DNA of 64,000 nt, taken from assembly GCA_963691655.1 (NCBI GenBank), contig OY829328.1:33561890-33625889 (forward strand). The letters run 5' to 3'. Source of the DNA: Toxonevra muliebris. Its lineage: Eukaryota; Arthropoda; Insecta; Diptera; Pallopteridae. A program made the translations under genes and the position numbers. Positions 22,286 through 32,855 of the stretch are shown here, one piece after another. Under the pieces are notes generated by a model, which ran no database searches, was not told the DNA's origin, and saw only the letters and a program-made list of their open reading frames with translations. The stretch's first letter is position 1, and each line of letters begins with the position of its first letter.

Positions 22286-25200
22286 ATGAAATTACTACTA
22301 AAAACTGTGGTTTTGGGATTATTGGTGTGTGCTTCGTGCATAGAAGTAGGTACAAAAGTTAAGTTTTTATATGTTATGTTTATATTATCCTACGAATATT
22401 TTGCAGGCCATACCTAGCACGTATTTAGCACACGCAAAAGCAGGTATCTCTTTAGTAAAAAGTTCACAAAGTCAGAGTCAATCGAGTAACGGTGATGGAA
22501 CTCAATCACAATGCAGTGGTTCCGATTGCGGTGAATTTAAACCATTTCTTCCAATGGAACCAATGAAACCAATGGAAACAATGAAGCCAATGGAACCAAT
22601 GCAACTACTGGAAGATGTGAGTACTCAATGTTCAGATGATTTTGGCACGCATACACAAACCTCTGCAGATGGTTCTCAAACACAATCGCAAACAGGACCT
22701 GGATGTCAGAGCCAAAGTTCCAACAATGGTGCGCAAAGTCAGAGTCAATCTGGTAACGGTGATGGAACTCAATCACAATGTAGTGGTTTCGATTGCGGTG
22801 AATTTAAACCATTTCCTTCAATGAAGCCAATGGAACCAATGAAACCAATGAAACCAATGAAGCCAATGGAACCAATGAAACCAATGCAACCACTGGAAGA
22901 TGTGAGCACTCAATGTTCAGATGAATCTGGCACGCATACACAAACCTCTGCAGACGGTTCTCAAACTCAATCGCAAACAGGACCAGGATGTCAGAGCCAA
23001 AGTTCCAACAATGGTGCGCAAAGTCAGAGTCAATCTGGTAACGGTGATGGAACTCAATCGCAATGTAGTGGTTCCGATTGCGGTGAATTTAAACCATTTC
23101 CTCCAATGAAGCCAATGGAACCAATGAAACCAATGAAGCCAATGGAACCAATGAAACCAATGAAACCACTGGAAGATGTGAGTACTCAATGTTCAGATGA
23201 ATCTGGCACGCATACACAAACCTCTGCAGATGGTTCTCAAACTCAATCGCAAACAGGACCTGGATGTCAGAGCCAAAGTTCCAACAATGGTGCGCAAAGT
23301 CAGAGTCAATCTGGTAACGGTGATGGAACTCAATCGCAATGTAGTGGTTCCGATTGCGGTGAATTTAAACCATTTCCTCCAATGAAGCCAATGGAACCAA
23401 TGAAACCAATGAAGCCAATGGAACCAATGAAACCAATGAAACCACTGGAAGATGTGAGTACTCAATGTTCAGATGAATCTGGCACGCATACACAAACCTC
23501 TGCAGATGGTTCTCAAACTCAATCGCAAACAGGACCTGGATGTCAGAGCCAAAGTTCCAACAATGGTGCGCAAAGTCAGAGTCAATCTGGTAACGGTGAT
23601 GGAACTCAATCACAATGTAGTGGTTCCGATTGCGGTGAATTTAAACCATTTCCTCCAATGAAGCCAATGGAACCAATGAAACCAATGAAGCCAATGGAAC
23701 CAATGAAACCAATGCAACCACTGGAAGATGTGAGTACTCAATGTTCAGATGATTCTGGCACGCATACACAAACCTCTGCAGATGGTTCTCAAACACAATC
23801 GCAAACAGGACCAGGATGTCAGAGCCAAAGTTCCAACAATGGTGCGCAAAGCAAGAGTCAATCTGGTAACGGTGATGGAACTCAATCGCAATGTAGTGGT
23901 TCCGATTGCGGTGAATTTAAACCATTTCCTCCAATGAAGCCAATGGAACCAATGAAACCAATGAAGCCAATGGAACCAATGCAACCACTGGAAGATGTAA
24001 GCACTCAATGTTCAGATGAATCTGGCACGCATACACAAACCTCTGCAGACGGTTCTCAAACTCAATCGCAAACAGGACCAGGATGTCAGAGCCAAAGTTC
24101 CAACAATGGTGCGCAAAGTCAGAGTCAATCTGGTAACGGTGATGGAACTCAATCGCAATGTAGTGGTTCCGATTGCGGTGAATTTAAGCCATTTCCTCCA
24201 ATGAAGCCAATGGAACCAATGAAACCAATGAAGCCAATGCAACCACTGGAAGATGTGAGCACTCAATGTTCAGATGAATCTGGCACGCATACACAAACCT
24301 CTGCAGATGGTTCTCAAACACAATCGCAAACAGGACCTGGATGTCAAAATCAAAGCTCAGAAAATAGTTCTGCAAGTCAGAGTCAATCTGATGTAAATGG
24401 AACTCAATCACAATGCAGTGGTTTTAACTGTGGTGAATACCAACCATTTCTACCACTTTTTACAATGGAACCCATGAAACCAATGGAGCCAATGGAGCCC
24501 ATGGAACCAATGGAACCAATTGAGCCCATGGAACCAATTGAGCCCATGGAACCAATTGAGCCCATGGAACCATTGGAGCCAATTGAACCAGTGGAACCTA
24601 TGATGCCAATTGATGTTGAGAATGTGGACCAGCATACACCCCCAGAGCAAACAATTCAGCAAAGCAACCCAGTCCCACCAGGGCAACCAGAACCACCAGC
24701 ACAACCGGGAAAACCAGCTCAACCAGGAAAACCAGCTCAACCAGGACGACCAGCTCAGCCGGATGAACCTGGCCAGCGAGGACAAGCAGGCCAGCCAGGA
24801 CAGGCTGGTCAATCAGGGAAACCAGATCAATCGGGCCAGCCAAGTCAATCAGCTCAATCAGGGCAATCAGGGAAACCAGATCAATCGAGCCAACCAAGTC
24901 AATCAGGCCAATCAAGTCAACCGAGTCAGTCAGGTCAGCCAGATCAATCAGGTCAGTCAAGTCAATCCGGCCAGTCTGGACAATCCAGCAAACCAGGCCA
25001 GCCAGATAAGTCGGGCCAGCCAAGTCAATCCGGCCAATCAAGTCAACCGAGTCAATCAGGCCAGCCAAATCAATCAGGTCAGTCAAGTCAATCCGGACTT
25101 TCAGGACAATCCAGCAAACCAGGCCAATCAGGCCAGCCAGATCAATCGGGCCAGCCAAGCCAATCTGGCCAGTCAGGACAATCAGGGAAACCAGATCATT

Positions 25201-27023
25201 CGGGCCAGCCAAGTCAATCTGGCCAATCAAGTCAACCGAGTCAGTCAGGTCAATCAGGCCAGCCAGATCAATCAGGTCAGTCAAGTCAATCAGGCCAGTC
25301 AGGACAATCAGGGAAACCAGATCAATCGGGCCAGCCAAGCCAATCAGGCCAGTCAGGACAATCAGGGAAACCAGATCAATCGGACCAGCCAAGTCAATCA
25401 GGCCAATCAAGTCAACCGAGTCAGTCAGGTCAGAAAGGGCAATCAGGTCAGCCAAGCCAATCAGGGAAACCAGATCAATCGGGCCAGCCAAGTCAACCGA
25501 GTCAGTCAGGTCAATCAGGCCAACCAGGGCAATCGAGCCAGCCAAGTCAATCAGGCCAGTCAGGACAATCAGGGAAACCAGATCATTCGGGCCAGCCAAG
25601 TCAATCTGGCCAATCAAGTCAACCGAGTCAGTCAGGTCAATCAGGCCAGCCAGATCAATCAGGTCAGTCAAGTCAATCAGGCCAGTCAGGACAATCAGGG
25701 AAACCAGATCAATCGGGCCAGCCAAGCCAATCAGGCCAGTCAGGACAATCAGGGAAACCAGATCAATCGGGCCAGCCAAGTCAATCAGGCCAGTCAAGTC
25801 AACCGAGTCAGTCAGGTCAATCAGGCCAACCAGGGCAATCGAGCCAGCCAAGTCAATCAGGCCAGTCAGGGCAATCAGGGAAACCAGATCATTCGGGCCA
25901 GCCAAGTCAATCTGGCCAATCAAGTCAACCGAGTCAGTCAGGTCAATCAGGCCAGCCAGATCAATCAGGTCAGTCAAGTCAATCAGGCCAGTCAGGACAA
26001 TCAGGTAAACCAGATCAATCGGGCCAGCCAAGCCAATCAGGCCAGTCAGGACAATCAGGGAAACCAGATCAATCGGGCCATCCAAGTCAATCAGGCCAGT
26101 CAAGTCAACCGAGTCAGTCAGGTCAGCCAGGGCAATCAGGGAAACCAGATCAATCGGGCCAGCCAAGTCAACCGAGTCAGTCAGGTCAATCAGGCCAACC
26201 AGGGCAATCGAGCCAGCCAAGTCAATCAGGCCAGTCAGGACAATCAGGGAAACCAGATCATTCGGGCCAGCCAAGTCAATCAGGCCAATCAAGTCAACCG
26301 AGTCAGTCAGGTCAATCAGGCCAGCCAGATCAATCAGGTCAGTCAAGTCAATCAGGCCAGTCAGGACAATCAGGGAAACCAGATCAATCGGGCCAGCCAA
26401 GCCAATCAGGCCAGTCAGGACAATCAGTGAAACCAGATCAATCGAGCCAGCCAAGTCAATCAAGTAAACCGAGTCAGTCAGGTCAATCAGGCCAACCAGG
26501 GCAATCGGGCCAGCCAAGCCAATCAGGTCAGTCAGGACAATCAGGGAAACCAGGGCAATCGGGCCAGTCAAGTCAATCAGGCCAATCAAGTCAACCGAGC
26601 CAGCCAGGTCAATCAGGTCAGCCAAGTCAATCAGGCGAGCCAGGTCAATCAGGCCAGCCTGAAGAATCGGACCAGCCAGGACGACCAGGTCAGCCAAGCC
26701 AATCAGACCAATCTGGGCAATCAAATAAGCCAGGTCAACCAAACCAGCCAGGCCAATCAGGCCAGCCAGGACAATCAGATAAGCCAGGGGAGTCAGGCCA
26801 GCCAGGGCAATCAGGCCAGCCTGGGCAATCAGTCCACCCAGGACAATCAGGTCTGCCAGGGCAGTCTGGTCAGCCGGATCAACCAGGTCAGCAAGGGCAC
26901 CCAGGACAACCAGGTCATCCAGTACAACCAGGTCAGCAAGGACAGCCAGGGCAGCCGGCTCTACCAGGCATACCAGCAAAATTAATGCAGCGACTTTTTA
27001 GGCGATTGGAGCGAAATAACTGA
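22286..27023 (+). CDS. Giant secreted repeat protein with TsetseEP-type leader, domain lost
   Basis: Exons 22286-22345 and 22407-27023; the intron is 61 bp, phase 0 (GTAGGT...TTGCAG). The product has 1558 residues. Exon 1 encodes MKLLLKTVVLGLLVCASCIE, one residue different from exon 1 of the TsetseEP gene at 30778, and exon 2 opens AIPSTYLAHAKAG like that gene. The TsetseEP domain then expected is absent. Instead come: eight Gln/Ser/Thr-rich repeats of about 92 residues (about 43-695), each with four cysteines and a Lys/Glu-Pro-Met run; a Glu-Pro-Met/Ile stretch (about 708-752) recalling tsetse EP repeats; and a (G/S)-Q-(S/P) tripeptide array (about 805-1545), partly collagen-like Gly-X-Y at its end, closing ALPGIPAKLMQRLFRRLERN. 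A secreted gel, glue or matrix protein is inferred. The ATG at 22286 is preferred over frames running through the intron. Confidence 0.88.
22473..24430 (+). repeat. Eight tandem ~276-bp coding repeats
   Basis: Equivalent positions recur at 22636, 22921, 23197, 23473, 23749 and 24016, spacings 285, 276, 276, 276 and 267 bp, then about 255 bp. The unit encodes GDGTQSQCSGSDCGEFKPF, a run of KPM/EPM tripeptides, LEDVSTQCSDESGTHTQT and GPGCQSQSSNNGAQ. Differences in length are multiples of 9 bp, from gain or loss of Pro-Met tripeptides. Central copies are almost identical. The last unit is diverged. Confidence 0.95.
24760..26980 (+). repeat. (G/S)QS/(G/S)QP tripeptide array with higher-order units
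   Basis: A 9-bp or 18-bp base unit such as CAATCAGGCCAGTCAGGA is repeated for 2.2 kb. A longer higher-order unit marked by CCAGATCATTCGGGCC recurs at about 25191, 25578, 25884 and 26253; the spacings 387, 306 and 369 are all multiples of 9. The final 250 bp shifts to a collagen-like GQPGQSGQPG pattern. Because the unit contains almost no stop codons, long frames are also open in one other plus-strand frame and on the minus strand; I regard those as by-products. Confidence 0.95.
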
Positions 27024-27708
27024 AAGACTTTTGATGAATGTTTGTAATTTTTCAGTGAATATGATATATATTAAATTACAATTAAAATTTGGAAAATGTG
27101 TTTTGTATGCAACAATATGTAAAGGCTGCTACAGCATGTTGTAATTTAGCTCTGGCAAGAATGCACAGTTTCAATGCAGTCAGTGCTTAAAAAAACTCGA
27201 AACATATGCAAGTCTTTAAAAGCTGCCCAACAATACAACGGACATTTAAAATAAAGTAAGCCAATAGTAACTTATGATCGGTTCTGTTAAGGTTCTAAAT
27301 CGATTGCCTCAATTGTCATTTTATTGGAATGGTTTTTGTTGAAAAGTTCAAGCAGATCACATAGCAGTATTCCTGTGCCTCCCAGAAATTCTATATAACC
27401 GACCTTACTTAAGACAAAGATTTGTAATTATAACTAAGTACGTTATTTGCAAAAAAATATAAAGTGTCAATGGTGGGCTGTAGTATATATAAGATAGGCA
27501 AAGGGCTTCAAGCTGTACGACTTGAAAAAAAAAACATCATGAAATATTGCATGCAAGAAAATGCATTTCATTATTATAAAAACGTGTGTCCATCTTTTAT
27601 CAACAGATCATCAGAGACTGTAATCTATAAGTGAACAGAAGATAACAGTTTTTCGAAGAACCTTTCGGAGTTAGGTAAGCGAGTTGAGAATTTGATAGGA
27701 TTGAATAC
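27024..27708. other. 3' flank of the giant gene
   Basis: Presumed 3' UTR and intergenic DNA. AATAAA at 27250 is the first canonical poly-A signal I see, about 230 bp after the stop codon. Nothing else is recognised. Confidence 0.35.
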
Positions 27709-28013
27709 ATTAGATGGCTTATTTGCTCCATACATTTTGCTAAAGTATTTCAGATCTTAATGGTGACAGCAGAATATGAAAAAACCAATTAAAATTTAAA
27801 AAAAAAAATTCGATTTGCGAAAACTGGATGAGCTACTCTGAAAAGAGTGGTTTTAAAGGATGTTTTACAATGGGTTTGAGATTTTGTATGGAAAAATCAT
27901 TCAACTTGCATATAAAAGATTTTCAGATATCTATATCTATGTAAAAAAAAGCCGCTAAAGCAAATGGTGTACCCAGTTTTTTGATAGAACTAAACCGAAA
28001 GCTCCCCCTAGCG
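27709..28013 (+). repeat. Left arm of a 300-bp inverted repeat
   Basis: From ATTAGATGGCTTATTT to CCCCTAGCG the sequence is the diverged inverse of 30168-30452. Shared landmarks are TTGCTAAAGTATTTCAGATCT, GCGAAAACTGGATG, GTTTTACAATGGGTTTG and TTCAGATATCTAT. Identity by eye is about 75-80%. The Helitron at 28136-30036 lies between the arms. Confidence 0.8.
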
Positions 28014-28135
28014 TCTGCTTTGTTTTTTGTAATTTTTTGGCGACATTTGTCAAAGGTGAACTTGATTGTACTCGACATGGGTTCACTAAAAGTTAATTTA
28101 CTTGTTCAAATAAAACTCGATTTCAAATATTTGTA

Positions 28136-30036
28136 TCTTCTATATATATAAAATAGAGCTCTGTTAAATGTTTAGTCCTAATAGGTTTCTATATTTCGCA
28201 ACGGATTGTCATGAAATTAATATGTAATTGCTTTCGACATTTGTCAAGGTAATTCGATATTTACTTTAAGTTAATTTCAAACATTTTCTTTAATATAAAC
28301 CATTATTTGGACCAAAGTCAGTTTTTTTATAAAATTTAGCTACTTAATGCAAAATGCTGCTTAAACTATAAGAGGTACATAAAAATTATGTATAGAAAGA
28401 TTATAGATCTTATTGTTTATAAAATAAAGTCAGTAGTGGCATATATCTAAAGTTAATAGTTTACCTGTAAAATGCATTTTTATATTAAAAATTTGTTCCC
28501 TTTACATTTGTTATTGTAAATATTTATGTTTTTCCTAGAATCAAAGCCAAAAAATTTTTTACTTCGCTCGCTGTGATTTCCACCACACAAACACAAAGCA
28601 GAAAAGAATGCGTATGAGCTTTGGGTTTGAAATTCTTTTTCATTTGCATGAATGTAACTACATATTACTAAGTTGATCACAGTATTTAATAGTGGTACGT
28701 GGATGAATTGGTTTGAAGGGAAGGTAAAGTAGTGGATGTAGGAAAGAGTTGTGGAATAGTTAGTTCGAGTCCCACTTGAAGCGGGACCAAATAATTTTTT
28801 TTTTTTTCAATATATTTTTTTTTATCGGTGTGGTGGAAAAAAATAAATATACAACAAAAAACAAATACCGACAAAGGTGAATATAAAACATGCAAACACA
28901 CAAAAGGCATTATTACATATTACTATTGTGATCACCCTATTTTCTAAAGGTTTGTGGCTTAGCCAGTTAAAAAGGAGAGTAAAGTTGTGGTTGTTATTTG
29001 ACGTTATTTGTCAATGGTATTCTATGAAAAAATATGGATAGGCGTGGCCTTTTCCGTTAAACTCTAAAGCTTTTATATATATTTCTTAGAAACTAATTTT
29101 CAGTACTAAGATTTGAAATGATAATATGATTTGTCAATGGAATTTGGTGGGTAAAGTATGGGTAGACTTGAGTTAGTGACTGTTCCATCTCGGTTTTATA
29201 AGGTATATTTACTAAATTATTTGTGTTTAGAGAGCTTTGATTGCCAATGGAAAATGCTAGAAAAAAAATGAATGGAATAAATAAAATATGCGTGACACCT
29301 CCCATGCAAAGAAAATGTTTGAAACTGTATACCTGAGAAACCATTGCAAAGATCACACTGGCAGTTTGTATGTAAAAGCCGATGGTTAGTAGTAGTTGTT
29401 GGGCAGAATGTGGAAGTGTTTTGGCATACAAAGGAAATGCTTCTAAAGGTATATATGTATCTCTGCCTTATTTTGCTAAGGCCCTAATATCAGTTTTTCA
29501 GTATAGTGTTCTCGATGGATCATGATAAAAAATGTGCCCTGTACCGAAAATTTTAGAAACCTACACTGAAAACTTGCAATCTTTTCTTTTAGTTTAAATT
29601 ACAAATTCTCGAAACAGTACTCCAAATACAAAAATGTTTTTTGCTTCTCCTGTAAAATTTGAAAAATGCGTGTTAGGGCTTTAGCAAATTAAGGCAGCGA
29701 TATGGGGAACCATAGTAAGGCAAGCAATCAAAATTTAGTTGTGAAGGATGTATGTTGATAGTTATTAGAGAGCCATAGTAAGAAAGATGGTGAAGGTTTG
29801 TATGTTAAGATGGGATGTTGATAGCAATAACTGAGAAGAATGTTGACACCATTAAACACGTGGAAGTGGAACTACTCATGTAAATTATATGAGTGATTGG
29901 TGCAATGATTCGATTTTGATCGGAGACTGGCACGCTCATATAGATATATCACTGGCAAAAGTCTTAGTTGTTGTAATTTTTGCATTACCCCTACTTTGCC
30001 AGGCCCGGACAACGAAGCTGGGAGATGCCCAGCTAG
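28136..30036 (+). mobile_element. Non-autonomous Helitron
   Basis: The 5' end TCTTCTATATATATAAAATAG resembles the TCTATATATATAAAA start of common insect Helitrons and is preceded by A; GCAACGGATTGTCATGAAATT follows shortly after. The 3' end has a 7-bp hairpin AGCTGGG-AGATG-CCCAGCT running into CTAG at 30033-30036, followed by T. A-to-T insertion without target duplication is the Helitron rule. No Rep/helicase frame exists. Inside are satellite-like units (ACACCTCCCATGCAAAG, TATGGATAGGCGTGG, GAGAAACCATTGC) shared with 13310-13985, and a poly-T run after a B-box-like GTTCGAGTCCC at 28763. Confidence 0.72.
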
Positions 30037-30167
30037 TTTTAAATAAACTAAATTGAATTACCAACAATCCTACGTACTTTAATTTTTAAAAAATTACCGC
30101 TATCTGGAAAATCCTAACGGGTGAATTTAAAAATTTCTAAAAAAAGGTGCCAAATGGTCACTTTAGG

Positions 30168-30452
30168 CACTAGGGGTGGTTTTCGGTTCAATGGGTACGC
30201 CTTTCGCTTAAGCGGCCTATTTTACATAGGAATAGATATCTGAAATTTTATTGTGTGCAAGATAAATGTTTTTTTCCATACAAGATCCCAAACCCATTGT
30301 AAAACATCTTTTTGAATCACGCTTTTCGGAGTAGCGCATCCAGTTTTCGCAAATTTAAATTTTTTCATTTGAATTGGTTTTTAGCACCCTATTTTCATAT
30401 TCTGCTGTCACAAGGCAGATCTGAAATACTTTAGCAAAATAAGCCATCTAAT
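30168..30452 (-). repeat. Right arm of the 300-bp inverted repeat
   Basis: Inverse partner of 27709-28013; see that arm for shared landmarks. It ends AAGCCATCTAAT. The pair could be the ends of a fold-back element later hit by the Helitron, or two independent insertions of the same repeat in opposite orientation. Confidence 0.8.
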
Positions 30453-30712
30453 ATACATAAGTATATAAATGTGCAAGGGCTATAGTTTTACTAATTGTTA
30501 ATTGCACAGTAAGCTTATATTATTTTTTTCTGGCAACAAAAAAAAGAAAGAAGAGCCCCAAAGAATCTTCTACAATACGAGGAAGCTTTCGAAGTAAAAC
30601 CACATTACAAAGAAAAGCCCAATGCCATTAATGTATGTATGATATGTGAACATGAAAAAGATAATTGAAATTCAATTAATCATAGTGGAATTATTTATAA
30701 ATTAGAATTTGG

Positions 30713-30749
30713 TATAAAAAGCAAAGATAGAGTGAATATTGCTAGCAGT
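30713..30749 (+). promoter_or_regulatory. TATA box and start region of the fifth family gene
   Basis: TATAAAAAG at 30713 with GCTAGCAGT about 30 bp downstream. The surrounding sequence is clearly similar to the promoter at 22221. An upstream ATG at 30750 opens a frame of only four codons, while the equivalent ATG of the giant gene opens a longer out-of-frame reading frame. Confidence 0.75.
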
Positions 30750-30777
30750 ATGAAATTGTATTGAAAAGAAGCAAGAT

Positions 30778-31848
30778 ATGAAATTATTACTAAAAACGGT
30801 GGTTTTGGGATTATTGATGTGTGCTTCGTGCATTGAAGTAGGTACAAAATTTAATTTTTAATATATAATTTTTGATGGACTTGTGAATCTTATGCAGGCC
30901 ATACCCAACACATATTTAGCACATGCAAAAGCAGATGCCTCGTTGATTCAATTCTTCTTGGAACAAGGCGAAATAAATCAATCAATCGATCCGGAAATTA
31001 CATCAGAATGTTTTAATAAATATTTACAATTACTCTCTCAAACGGCGTTGAACTTTTCTACAAAGTATGAGGGCTGCATTACACTTTCCGATCAGCTAAC
31101 AACTAATTTGACTAGCCAAGCTACTCAAAATAGAACTGAATTTATAGAAGCAACCACAAAAATGTGTCAGAGCTTTCAATATTGCGGCAATGAGATTGAC
31201 ATGGTAGCATCGTATAATTGCTACTCAATCGTGGTAAGTGTCCCGTGAACTTATGTAAAATAAAAACCAGTCACTAGCGTTTATCCATCTTAGGCTGGCG
31301 ACTTTATAGAGCCTCTATATGCTATTTCAACTAGTGCGTCCTATGCAGCTACAACACTTATGCATGGTTTAAGCAAAATTCAAGAGAATAGGGATTTGTG
31401 TACTACTTCTTCAGAACAGGATTATATTATTGAAACTGCTGCAACCTATAAACACTTAACTAGTTGTCTGCAAAATGGTCTGCCTGTCACAGAAAACCCT
31501 AATATTTCAAGCACATCCACTGAAGGGGTGCCAGCTACTGAAACAACGATAACAACACCAGTTGATAGCATTTTAACTGATAACGATATTCAATGCTTAC
31601 CGGGTTCTGGTAAACCTATACAAACTTCTGGTGATGATTCTCAAACGGGTCTTGGTTGTCGAAGTAAAATTTCCGGTAATGGTCATGGTACTGGAGAATT
31701 CAAACCATTTCCACCAATGAAACCAATGCCACTTGTGGAAACAATGAAACAATTGCAGTCAATTCGATTACTGCTGCAACCACTGAAAAATGTGGTCAGA
31801 CAAGCCAAGCAGGTCAACCAAGTCAGCAAGCCAAATCAGCAAGTTTAA
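30778..31848 (+). CDS. Secreted TsetseEP protein with remnant of the giant gene's repeat tail
   Basis: Three exons, 30778-30837, 30898-31233 and 31294-31848, joined by two 60-bp phase-0 introns (GTAGGT and GTAAGT donors), encode 316 residues. Residues 1 to about 18 are the signal peptide, nearly identical to that of the giant gene. The TsetseEP domain, about 50-200, has the family spacing C-x21-C-x29-C-x5-C-x11-C-x39-C-x21-C, first cysteine at 58. The tail contains pieces homologous to one repeat unit of the giant gene: CLPGSGKPIQTSGDDSQTG, GNGHGTGEFKPFPPMKPM and LLQPLKNV. The last 15 residues QAKQVNQVSKPNQQV correspond, one frame over, to CGQTSQAGQPSQQAKSA, so a frameshift seems to have changed the end. 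This gene therefore links the TsetseEP family to the giant repeat protein. AATAAA at 31948 is a likely poly-A signal. Confidence 0.92.
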
Positions 31849-32127
31849 TAAATAATGATTTTTTAAACAAATGGATTTTATAAACTGAATGACTTCCATT
31901 ATACTGAACAAAAAATTAGAAATTATTGATTACCGTCACGAAGAATGAATAAATTTTTGAAGCCAGACACTGTGCTGATCAATTTCTCTAAAGACTATGA
32001 CGTCATAATTTCATAATTTTTTTTAAGGGGCATTAACGTCATAGTTTTGAAGTCAAACAACTTTGTTTCAATGATCAACATTATAAGATTGCGAAAATTG
32101 TTCATTTCTACACCAACCCTCCAACAT

Positions 32128-32855
32128 AGGGGAATGAAATTGGTACTTGATATTTTGAGTACTCGATTCTTTTATCCCGATACCCGATATTTTTTTAGTC
32201 GATACTTTTATTATGAGTACTTGTACTCATTGAGTACATTGATGCTGGTACCGAAATTCGATACTTTTCAAAATTTTCAGTACAAAAATTAGTACCAAAA
32301 AATTAAAATGCAAATACAATCTAAATTAAACAGTACATCCTGTACTTTTTTGAATATACAATATATAAAATCCGATGATGCTAATTTATATTTAGAAATA
32401 TATACCATAAATCGCTACCTCTATTCTTCAACACTAGTTTTAGCGAAATTGCTTTTCAAACCTTTAGTTTTTTCGTTTTCTGCAAAATGATACTTTTGGA
32501 GATACTTGTCCAAAAAATAGAGATAGTGAAATTGTTGCATAAAAGATCGTTCGGTTGAACTGAGATTGTGCCACTTTTGTAATTAGGGTACGATATGTAT
32601 TTATATTGAATAAATATCTACATTTTTATCTGCAAAGGTTCATTATTTATATATGTACTTATATTCCAAAAAATTAATAAAAAAAAAAATTTACACATAA
32701 TTCGCAAATCTTTCAAGCGCATTTTATTATTTTTTTACATTGGGTATCGAACCCGATAATTTAAGTAACGAGTACATTTATGTCGATACTTTTGAGTACC
32801 CGATACTTTTCGGCCGATACTTCAAATGAGTATAGTATCGATAATTTCCCCCTCA
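32128..32855. mobile_element. GTACTC/TATCGATAC-rich MITE-like element
   Basis: Both ends, GGGGAATGAAATTGGTACTT on the left and ATCGATAATTTCCCCC on the right, are loosely inverted. The outer 120 bp at each side are packed with GAGTAC, GATAC and CCGATAC words in opposite orientation. The middle is plain AT-rich DNA. A non-autonomous DNA transposon is likely, superfamily unknown. Confidence 0.45.

Noticed and set aside
22371..22406. Start codon at 22371 for the giant protein
   Set aside because: It lies in the intron. The spliced model with the exon at 22286-22345 gives a proper signal peptide shared with the paralogue at 30778.
24610..26430. 606-codon open frame in another plus-strand frame of the giant gene
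   Set aside because: Same cause: the repeat unit is open in that frame too. The frame continuous with the spliced signal peptide is the coding one.
24598..26979. 793-codon open frame on the minus strand opposite the GQ repeats
   Set aside because: It is an antisense reading of the 9-bp repeat, which has almost no stop codons in several frames. It lacks its own promoter and signal peptide and merely mirrors the repeat unit.
28690..28800. tRNA or SINE head suggested by TAGTGGTACGTGG, GTTCGAGTCCC and a following poly-T
   Set aside because: The boxes are about 80 bp apart, too far for a tRNA, no cloverleaf can be drawn, and it lies inside the Helitron.
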